From: Siderastrea radians
Taxonomy: Eukaryota; Cnidaria; Anthozoa; Scleractinia; Rhizangiidae
Length of the DNA: 64,000 nucleotides
Direction: 5' to 3'
Assembly: GCA_964017195.1 (NCBI GenBank)
Contig: OZ024895.1
Coordinates: 7,312,001 to 7,376,000, forward strand
Numbering within the stretch: position 1 is the first letter of the stretch; each line of letters begins with the position of its first letter. A model generated the notes under the pieces. That model had not been told where the DNA came from, searched no databases, and saw only the letters and a list, made by a program, of their open reading frames with translations. The position numbers and the translations under genes are program-made. Shown in pieces: positions 49,101 to 61,100 of the stretch.

Positions 49101-52100
49101 TGTGTTATCCCGATTTTTATGGCAGAAGGCAAACAGAATGATTACTGTAGATTAAGGTAGTGTTTCGCACACTTTATTTCGAAAACGAAGTCGGGGACCC
49201 CAATTTTTTTGCATTTCTGACAAAGGTAACTCATTGTCTGACTGTAGCAAAAGTATGAAAAAAATCTGTGTTGTAGAAGATTTACACGCAAACGTCCTTA
49301 AATGGTCACACTCTGAAATTTCATTCACACACTCAAAAGTAAAAACCGACCTTGCACAATGTAATGAGCAGCACAATATGAAAGCATTAACCAGTGTTAA
49401 AGTGGTCAGGAAACATTGCACAATAAAAGTGAGAAATTGAACTCATAATAAACATAATAAAATACGAGCTTAAAGGGCTATGTCACAGGTACTTTTACAT
49501 CTTGGAGTCAAAATTTTGGTAAAATCAAAACTGAGAACATTTTCTCATACACAAAAGCATCAAACATCCTTAACCCTAGCCATTTTTGATCCACAAGCTT
49601 AAAAATTAACTTCAAGTGACCTTAACCTTGGCCATTTTTTAAACCCAAGCTCAATAACCCCACGTGCCTTTACCCTAGCCATACAGTGTAATTGACAATT
49701 GTCTGAAATTGACTTTCCACAAGTGGCCGTAGGTAAATGTATGAAAGCAAATTAAAAAACAAGTCTTAAACTAGTACGATCTGTATATGCATGTAATCTT
49801 TTGGCAGTAAAAAAGAAGTTTGGCAACAACAACAAAACACTGTCCCACAGACTGGAGATCTTGCGGCTGTTGATGCTTATTGGCTTGTTTGTGTTTTTTT
49901 TATTTCAAAAACGTTTACTTATAAATTTTTTTTCTGCAAGGAGAGTTTTGCATTTTATTTCACCAAAAAATTGTGTTTCTCTTCGTTAATATACCTGCAG
50001 CGTTTTTTGACCGTTTTTTTTTTCTGTGGAGTTTTTGGTCAAGCTCGACGTTACCTCGACTGGTTTGTTTAGCATACGTGCGTGGTTTTTTTTCCTGTTT
50101 TGTCGTGTTGAGGTGAGTTCTGTTCTGTTGCATTGCGTTGTAATCCATTATGTTGTGTTGCATTGCGTTCTGTCGTGTTGTGTCTGTTTTGTTGCGTTGC
50201 GTTGCAATCCATTGTCGCTATTGTTTTGTATCTGTTGAGTTGCGCTGCGTTGTGTTGCGTTGCCTTGTGCTGTGTTGCGTTGTTGACAAGTTCAGCATTT
50301 CTAGTATTCCGTCTATGTTAAAGTTGTACATCAGTAGACATACTCAACCAACCTCACTCACTGGCAGACAATCTCTACACCAGAGAACTAGACAAACTCA
50401 AACACCCTTACCAAATAGATAAACTCGACATCTTTCACTTACTTTAACACGGTGCGAACCCCACTACGCGACCAACTCGACAAACCCCATAACCCTCACT
50501 CACTGGCAGAAAAAACTCTCCTCATCTCAACACAACTCGACAAACAAAACTACCCTTATTAAAAAGACAAATTTAACAATCCACACTTATTTCAAGACAG
50601 TACGAACCAAGAACGCAGCCAACTCGACAAAGTCGACTAATTGTCAAGCGCTGAGGCAGACTAAAACTTCACACCTCGACGCAACTCAATGCAACTCCTT
50701 ACCAAATAGGCAAACTCAATAATGCTCTTTTTCTCTAAGACAGTAAGAACCACACAACTCGACATACTCGACAATAAACCACACTCACTGTTCCACTCAC
50801 TGGCAGACAAAATCTCGACACCTTGACACAACTCGATAAATGCAACGACCCTTACCAACTAGACAAACTCAACAAACCTCACTCACTGGCAGACAAAATG
50901 TTCCAGACCTCGACAAAACTCGACAAACACAACATGCCTTACTAAAAGTCAATCAACAATACGAACCCCACCATGCGAACCAACTAGACAAACTCGACCA
51001 ACCGGCAAAGCATCTCGACAACTAGACAAAGTCAACAGACGGATTTCACCGAACACTGCAAACTCGGCAAACGACCAACTCAACAAACTCCACCGACTCT
51101 ACTAGCAATGTTTTAGATGTTCTTAACTCTTTCACCATTTTGTTTTCAACTCATCAGTACATTCTTCCAAAAGATTTAACTTTGAACCCTTCAAACTCTG
51201 TTGGCCTTATCAAAAGGTAGACCAATTTTTTACATTTGAATAAATTATACAGTATTTGTTAAGTTTTTGGGCAAAGGGGTGCCTTGTTAAAGCTTGCACC
51301 ATATTTAGAGGGGATCTGCCACTGTGATTTTCAGGTCCAGTCTTCGGTAGAAGAATATTTCATATATCTTTTCTCGTATACGAAATGCTCCTAGAACATT
51401 AACAGAATTAAAGAAATATATCTCTTTTACATGTAGCTTTTTATAGGAATCCTAAAAATTGTTTACAGTGCCCGTTTAAGGCTAGCGATTATTTTTAGCA
51501 TATGACATGGTCACCAAAATGCACTTGTCAGTGAAAGAGATGAAATTTTGACTAACTTAACTAGGGCAACTGAAGGCACATACACGTAAAAAAGTAGTCG
51601 TGATTACGAAAATTCCACGGAGAATACACAGTGGAAGTTTTGCTTATTAAGTCGTCGAGTTGGTTGAGCTGGTCGAACCCTTGTATGTCCGTCTAGTTGT
51701 TGCGTTGAGTCGTGCAACGAAGGAACAGGAAAACTACGAAAATTTAAGCCAACAAACTAAAGTAACAAGTAAGAGACAGATCACAACACATAACATCACA
51801 TCACAACACAACGCAATACGAAACAGACAACAACACACAACACAACACAACCAGTCGAGGTAATGTCAAGCTCGACCAAAAACTCCACGAAAAAATTGGT
51901 CAAAAAACCCTGCACAATTGTTCGTTTATCAACAATGAAGTTTGATCTGATTCTATAACTTTCTTTCTCTTGTCTCTCTTCTCACAAATTTTACACACAT
52001 GTAGATCTTGTTTTTTCATTACTTGTGTCTCTTGTTGGGCTGATAATTAAAATCTTCTTCTTTACCACTTACTCTTAAGTTTGAACCTACTACATGTATC

Positions 52101-55100
52101 TGGCGTACATTTTCAATAGGCATAGCCGAGATATGTTATGAATTTTGCCTAGATGACCGTAAATAACAGTAGGAACTTGTTACAAAAGAACAGGCTATAT
52201 AAGAGTCAATAGAGCAAAGATTTTATTCAATTTTGCGTACATACGACTGATAAATTTAAAGAATCTGCAAAGTCCTGCTTGGAAAATTGTTAGCCCAGAC
52301 CATCGAAAACCAGCTAAATGCAGCTCTAATAACCCACTCATTATTTTTCATAAGAAATAATGCATCAAAAATTAAATAATTATACTGTTCTGTTTTTGAC
52401 CTGTAGGGTGAATAAAGCTATGTACGAAGGAGCACTCTAAGGTGACTCTTGACTGTGCAGACTTCTTGATATCATGGATGCTACCTTTAATTAGCACTTC
52501 AAATTCCATTAATTTTACACTTTACTCTTGAACTGTGGATAATCTTTAATTACCACTCTGAACAATAGCGTGTTCTTGTTACATCAAAGTAGAATATGGG
52601 ACTGGTAACGAGGCCGAACATGCCCGACGTATTCCAGCTTTGCTCTGTTTAAAAATCTTTTCTTAATCCCCAAATATGGTCGTTTTTCTTTTAAAGTAAC
52701 TCAGTTATGCCTAGGAACAAACAAAAACCTTGCTAGCTCAAAATTCTGAAAGAAAAACGAACCCCACATGAGAAGGAAGCTCACAAACAGACAAGGACGA
52801 AATCTTCGAGGACGACAGCCTTGACTGCCAAAAGTGCAAGTTAACAAACTCTCGCCTCATCGAAATGGACAAGAAGCTAAAATTGACTCTTAAAATGCCT
52901 GAACTTGAAACCTTCAAGAGCCCAGTTAAATCTCTCGAGGATGAACAAAAAAGCATACAAAAAAGTCCTCAGAGTTCCCAAACTGAGATAACAGAAGGGA
53001 AAGCTTTGCAGAATAAGGTTTGTGAACAACAAAATACCACTGAAGCTTCCCTTCAACATGTCAAATGCAAACTCGCCCAATTACAGCACTGGCACATAAA
53101 ACTCGAGTGTCACAGTCGCAGAGGTAACTTGAAATTATTCGGAATAAAAGAACGTGAGCATGAATCAAACGAAGATACAGAAGAACTGCTGAAGAAATTT
53201 CTATGAAATGACCTAAAGATTCCTCGGGAAGACCGTTTCGACCGAGTGCATGGGCTATCACGTTGTGCCTCTTCTAACACCCAGAATACGGCCAAGCCAC
53301 AGCCTATTATTTTCAAGTTGCCTTACTATCACAACAAGGTGTTTATTAAGACCTTTATAAAAAATCTCAAGAAAGCCCACAGTCTGGGAATCTCAGATGA
53401 TTTTCCAAAAGAAGTTGAAGACATTAGCTAAGACTTATACCCTGTGCTGAAGACTACCAAACAAGAGAAGCGCATCAGCTACTTTAAGGTAGAAAAACTC
53501 ATTATTGATTGGTCGCATAGCCGCGGCCCTGAGAAGAAGCTTTCCCACCGTATGGACGTTTAATGGGCATTTAGATCTGCTAAAGTTAACTCACTAAAAT
53601 TAAATGCAGCTACGTGTATATTTTGGTGGCCAGCATTGTCCTTTATACCCACCAGTCAAACTGCCAAAGAAACAATTGGGTAAGTCCTTGCTAGTCACAT
53701 TGTCCCGTATCTTGTCTGTGCTCTTGTTTTTATTTGATTTGCCGCTAAAGTTCTTGGCATTGTCATAAGCAGTGATCTCAAATGGTCTGCGCATATTGAC
53801 TCAATCACGAGTAAGGCTGCCAAGAGACTTTATCTCTTAAGACAACTTAAACGCACGGGTATTGCTAACAATGACCTTGTAAGATTCTATTGTAGCGTTA
53901 TCAGATCAATCCTTGAATATGCATGCCAAGTCTTTCATTGTAATCTACCATTAGATCTCTCTGAAGAAATTGAATGCATTCAGCGCCGTGCATTACGCAT
54001 GATATTTCCAGATTGTAGTTACAGTGAAGGTTTAGTTAAAGCTGGCCTTCCAACCCTATATGATAGAAGGGGCACATTATGTAAGGAACTCTTCAAAGAC
54101 ATTGACGTGCAGGGCAACCATAAACTCAGACACCTTCTGCCATCACGATCTCAGCAGAATTATAATCTGAGATCGACACGCACCTTTGCCGCCCCTGTCT
54201 GCAAGACAAACAGGTTCAGAGACAGTTTTATAATTAGCCACTGCATGTAATATTTTTTAAATTGTCGTCATATATTTTTACTGTAAATAATTTATTCAAG
54301 TAATTCAGTCATTTGACTGCAAAGTGTATTTTATTAATAAGCGGTCTATCTATCTCTATCTATCTCTTGTCTTTCGCTTTCTTGTTTTTCGTCTCGTGTT
54401 ATTTTCAAATCATAACAACTAGGCCTGGTATACCTTTCCTTTTGACTCGTAGTGTATCACTTGTATATCTGTTATTGTATAAGTTCATATGTCTCTTGTT
54501 TGCTAAAGATCTTTGTCTTGCGATCCGTTTCCGTATTGTCTGCTTCCAAATACACTGTACCTTCCTTTGTTGTTACTCTCAATTGTAGTGAGAGTTTGTT
54601 TTGTTGTGGCCGCTAGCAGAATTCAAATCCAAAACTTATTATTCTGGCATTTCTACCTCTGCCAGGGCTCTGGCATCCGCGAACTAACATGCTCGGTTTT
54701 CCTGCCTTTAACAAGTCGAGATGCCAGTTTGGGGACTTTATTGCCCTAGTGTGAGAGAAGATAGACCTTGAAAGATATATAGCAGTATCATCTAACAAAA
54801 CTGAGTCTTTCAATAAAAAGTGGTCACCATTTATTTAGATCACCACCATCTAAAGTTCATAACTTAACTTTTCAAAGCGAAATTCTGCAAGTAGGTCCAG
54901 CCCAAATGTATGTTAACCAAAATCCAGATGTAACGGTATGCATATGTTAACAGTAATTTAGGTGTAATTAGGTGTACTAGCGTCTATTGTATACTAGTTA
55001 GTGTTGCGTTGACCTGTATCTTAATTTAGTCTTATTTTGCCTGTACATTGTTATAAGTGTCTCTTGTGTTAATGAAGATTAATTACCAAAAAAAAAACAT

Positions 55101-58100
55101 CAAAGTAGAATATTAAAATGCCTTCTCTGATCTCCTCTTGATACAGGGCTTAATAGTACAGATTATTCCATTCGTGTTTCCTGTTTACTCTTGTTTAAAC
55201 TATTCTTCCTATGTATCCCTTGAATACATGTAACAATCACCAATGGGCAGAAGACGCAAAGCTGAATTGAATCTTCCAACACAGAATTCCATTTTTAGTC
55301 ACATCAGCAAAATCAAACATTGCACCACACAAAATTAATATGTTATCAAAACCGGAAATTTACTATTCTCATCATCTGTGTTTGCTTTACAATCAACACA
55401 AGTAAAATCACGATATGTCCCTGACAAAAATATCCTAAGAACACATTGCTGTTCGCAGTGATTTAATGCTATTTCTCTTAAATTTTACCGCAACATATTG
55501 AATACTACTGAGCATGAAATCAGCGATAAACACCACGAGTAATTACCCTAACAGGCAGTAACAGCACGAACTCCTTGTTATCTCATACATCACCACCTAA
55601 AAATCAGGAAAATATCTCTGAAAGGCCTGAAAACACAGTTATAGCACCAAATCTACACAACTGCTCACAAATATAACCACAGGAATGCAGCGATCTGCCC
55701 ACATAATCTCTTGGTTGCTAATACAATCACAATATAAAAAAACTATTTTCCTCATAAGTAGAATTATATTGTTCATATTTAAACAACTATTGATCTGAAG
55801 ACTTACCAACCACGACTAGTTCAGCATTGCTTGGATATTCAGGGGGATCAGCATTTTCAAAAGCAAGTTTACACTGAAATATCCTACTGTCATTTGAATC
55901 AATGTTCAATATCTTGAAAGTTGCTGGTTCATAGAATTCTACTCTTTCAGAATAACCACTAGATGCAAAGATTTGAAGATTTTTGTTGGGGACCTTCCTT
56001 GCCACAAGTGCAAAAGTTGTAGTATCTGGCCTGAAGTATAAAAGCTCTACTTTCTCCAGTATCAAACCATCAGAGTTGTAGCTCCAAACTAGATCCTGAA
56101 ACCTGGCACCGTCCAGAACATAAACCACTTTGCCATCATTTGGAGTCCCGGTAAAAGATGGTGCACAACCTGCCAAGAAAAAAGAACACGCATACACTGT
56201 AAAGTGTGCACTGAAATAATTCTAGTCTTTAAAAAGAAGCATGAAAGTACTGCAATTATTAGCTCAATTAAAACCACACACATCCAACAAATTTAGTACA
56301 ACATGTGTTATACTACAAAAAACTGTAGAAATTACCAGTTCCTTTTATCTTACCACTATACCCACAGTGTAGTAGCCAGAAAGACTGAAAATTTGGCTTA
56401 CAATATTGAGAAAACAAAATGCAAATCACAAAACATTTGTGGCAGACTCTTGGCTCATTTACAGGCAGCAGTCTGTGCAAATGTACTTTGAACATGTGAT
56501 AGCAAAATTTGCTAACACATGATCAAAGTTAATAATCCATAACATGTTAATAATCCATCACATTACCTAACAATACCCTCTGTTCCTCGAGGGCCAATTT
56601 TCAATGCCTTCAACTGCACAATAAAGATCTAAATGTATAGAAGATTATCACAGTTACGCAAACAACTTTTTTCGATTGCAATAATATTCTTCTATACATT
56701 TAAATCTTGATTCTGTTGTTTTAATATATGATATTTTCATCATTTTTATAGCCTTAATTTTTAGTCTTAAATACTTTGGGTTTTCTAAAATAACAGCAAA
56801 ATATAGCACAATATAAGTAAAACAGGAATAAAGTATCACCCTTTTTTCTGTAGTCGATAAAATTCGAACAAGGAAGGAGAACTGGGCACTCAGTAGCATG
56901 TAGAGTTTATTACGTCAACTTTCTTTAGTTGGAATAAGCGCAATAAATTGAACTGAAGTACTGTTAGTAGTTGTTCTTAAACCTTTCCAAAACTGCAATA
57001 ACTAATTTTCGATTGGAACCATTAAGCTTCAGTTTCAAATAAAAACCTGGACCTCAAATAAATGCCGGTTCCCTTAAAAAAAATGCTGAGGGGCGTTAAT
57101 TATTTTATTTTTTAACGTGTTGACCGGGTGTTTAATATAATTTGAACCCAGCGTTTACCAGAGAAAGAACGGTACTACTCAATGGCCACATAAACTCCAA
57201 AGTAGGCGCAAAGTAGCAACTTGTTTCAACTACTACTGTGAAAAAAATTGTGTCAACTTGTGTGCGTACATTACATGTAAGTGTACTGTATTAAGTGATT
57301 GTCAGATTATTACAACAGGGCTAAAAATTAACTTCAGTGCTTGGTCGCCACTCGGGCCACTATCCCTGAATTCTTAGTGGCCCAGGCCAAAATAAAGTGG
57401 CCCTCAAATTTTGTCTGCTAACACAAAAAATTTTAAACCATTTTTGCTCGAATAAACGCCTCACGGATGTTTCGGCCCGTGTTTTCTAGTAGGGTGTTCG
57501 ACTGACACGCCGAAAGAAATGTGCTTGATCTTCACACTGTCTTGAAAGCTCACATTTGCCAGTGTATTGTCGAGAAATTGGTTAAATTGTTATAATAATA
57601 AAAGCTTTGTTCGGTCTGTGTTGGGAATCATTCGCCTCGTTCTTCCTTGCCCTATAGGTCAGAATCTATAGGTTCTTACTTGGTCCATAAACTCCCAAAG
57701 AAAAACTGGACCATTTTTTCCTAACACGGACAAAACGATCTTCTCAACGCCTATAAACTACAGTATCACGATTCTCAGTTTCTATCGAATGCTTTTGAAT
57801 TCAGGTGAAAAGTAAGCCTATTATATCGAGCGCTGTTAAGTGATTTTGCCGATATTTATGTTTGAAAACGTACCGCATCTCGTGTCAACAAAATCAAAAC
57901 GGCGTCTACATATCGGAGCGATCTAAAAACTCGATCACGAACGATTTGAATTTTGCACTTAACAACAAAACTACAATTGATGAACTAAGAGTTGAGGAAA
58001 GAAAGGAAAGAAAAGAAAGGTACTCCAAGGAAAAACAGTTTATTTTATTGTTATTGTTATTCTTTTCGTACTTCTCAAATTGTAGTCGCCCTTCGGGCGA

Positions 58101-61100
58101 TCAAACCTTAACCTTTAGTGGCCCTGGACAATTCTTAGTCGCCACGGGCGACCGTGCGACCGCCAAGTTTTAACCCTGTTATTCCCTGCTAGCAGAGGCC
58201 CCTTTTCCTTTGTATTCGCTGAGCTGATGGGTGGCACGAAAAGGGACCTCTGCCATGGGTCAAAATGAACTGTGTTGAGCATGCGCCACGGTTACTTAGC
58301 GACCGAAACGTCACGTGATGCTTTTAGCACGTGATCAGCTGACGACTCCCACCTTTCTCAACCAGCGCGCCAAAAAACACCTGCACAGTTTTGTTGTCGT
58401 GAATGGCGAGTTCACCAAAACCCTAAAAAAAGTGGACAGTTCGTCTATAGATAGTTGTTGTCTAATCTACGGTATTAATTTCAAGTTATCTGGACAAGGA
58501 AGCTTTTTTAACATGACCACAACTCCAGGAATCAAAGAGAATTTAACCCATTGAAGGCTGCGTGTTTTATGGTCGCTTCACTAAATTGGCAGTTGGTAAT
58601 AAACAACCCCTGTGCAGTACGAAAGGACAATTTATAGGTTCGAAAAAACAACACTCACTTGATCTAGAATAGTTAAAATTTCTTACTTTTAAATAAAATA
58701 CACCAGTTGTCGAATAAGAATTAGCCAAAAATACAATCTCAAAGTCAAAATTTTGAAAATTTCCGCCAGAGATTTCTCATGCTGTCTCGCGCGTGAAATC
58801 AAACCACAACAGAGCATTTGTGTCTGTTTAGGTCAGATTACTACTTTTCGAAATTTTATGAATGAAGGTACACAGGAGAAGAGACAGTAAGCTTTTATAA
58901 ATAATACATTTATTAAAACACGCCTTTACTTGTTTCTGAAGACCAAACGTGTTCAATTCTTTCTTCGAGGGAAGCTACGCGCAAGCGATTTCGCTCGATG
59001 TACAAGTTATTTTGAAGAGCATTTGGTGATGCGAACTGTGCACGCTTTTCAAAACTTTTACGAAAACTGTAAGGAATATGAAGAATCCCTCAATTAAAAG
59101 CGATTTCGATACAAATTTACAAATGTGTAATTTACTCTACCGTAGACTCGTAGAAGTGCTGGAGCATTTCACAAAAAGTACGCAGCTCGAAAAATCTTTG
59201 GAGGGATTTGGAGGTGGAAGGTTGTCCTTCGCCTTGACAGATGTTTTCTTCGCTCTAAATTCCATTGCTTAACTTGTCGAGTGTTTCTTGGAGCTTCTTC
59301 TTTCGATTGTTTATCTTTCCGTCGTCCATGTTAACAAAAACGAGAGAAAGTAAACGTTGTAACTCTTCACGAGTTTAGTTCTCTTTCTACGACGGCATGT
59401 TACTATGCGGGCTCACTAAATGACAGCGGAATAACTGTAAAGGAATGCGCGAGATACAGTGGGCTCAAGTCACGGTCAGCAAACAATACAGGGAGCATGC
59501 GTTTCGGAAACCGCCGTCCACGACCATGGACGGCGGTTGGATCAAAGGGAGTTTCGACCCATGGCAGAGGTCCCTTTTCATCCCGTCCGTCAGCTCAGCG
59601 AATACAAAGGAAAAGGGGCCTCTGCTAGCAGGGAAACCCTGTTACAAGTCATCATGGGAACTCAGAAGTGAATACAAATCCTGAGAAAACAGAGATACAA
59701 GTGACAGGTTGAGGCAGATTCATGTAGGAAACTTGCATCTACCTGACCAGGGATTAATAAGAATAATAATAAGATCTTCAATCATAAGGTCTTCAATTAT
59801 TGAAGACCTTATGATTGAAGATCTTATGACCCCTTCTTGGCTCCTTGACTATATAATAACTGTGTCACTGTGGTTTCTATCGACATAAGGTTTTCAACAA
59901 TTTATGGAAGTATCTTGTTTTGCTAACACTTTACTGCAGTGATGGGTGATTTTGTGAATGGTAGAAAGCATTCACCATAACAGCTAAAATCTGACTTTGA
60001 AACCTTTTGCCCTACCTTAGAACCAGAACAAAAAATGACCAACTACGTCAGCAATTGTTCTTTTTCTGACTTAAGACATCTTCAAGTAAGAGTTTAGTTT
60101 TTATGGAGTTGTTCGGGTTTAGCGTGTCATTGTTCCGGGTTGATATGAATACTGTATCAAACTATGACATGTCTAAGTAATATTGCAGCCAGAGGTACAG
60201 CTGTACTTTTGTCTACTAAACTAACGAAATGTTTTTACCCAAGACATAAACAATCCAACTAAGAAATCCACTTTCACTAAGGGACATAATACATGTACCT
60301 ACTCGATGTAAAGTGTCGAATATTTTGCAATAAGCTATTTCCAGAAACAAACCTATGACTATCAGTAAAATCAACAAACTAAACAAATATTATACACCAA
60401 ACTACAGGTCTTGCACATAGCATAAACTTAACGAAAATTTGCTTGGCTCATAAATACAATTAAAAACAAGCATTCAGACACAGAACTAGCTCATGCTAAA
60501 TGCACGTGAACTGTGTAAAGCTGAAATCGGTTCCGAGGCTTGTACGTGAGATTCTTAAGAGGCTCTGACTGTAAATATCGAGAATCGTTGGACAAGCTCA
60601 AAAAATCGAAAATCCTGATAACTTGCCAGAAGAACACCTTTGGGGAGCTATCTTCGAAAATATTACTTAAACCTTCTGTGATTCTATTGTTTTCGAGAAA
60701 TTCGGAAAAAACGGTTTTGCTAAATTAATTATACAAAAATCAGGTTTAAAATTAAACAAATTGAATGCGCTTGTTTGTAAACAACTTGCAACGCCAGAAA
60801 ACAATTTTAATTTTAAATGATAGCAATACTCTTCTACTTTCTATCAATGGGAATTGTATGGAGTTTTGCTTTATTTATGTGGTTTGGTGGTTCTTTGAAA
60901 CAAAGGCATTTTGCGCACTTCCGAAAAAGGCAAAAATTAGTAAACTTCAGAGGCATAAAATAGGTCTTGGTATGTCTAATATCGAATTGAAATAAACACT
61001 GTGATAAAGATTGGCCCTACTTCTATTATGATATGAAATAAAAAATCTGGGCAATTCAGGCTCGCGCTGACAAAAACAAAAATTCGCGAACCAGTGTTGC

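Noticed and set aside
53600..53794. Minus-strand frame within the LINE region
   Set aside because: It is antisense to the gap and start of the reverse-transcriptase fragment and has no independent support.
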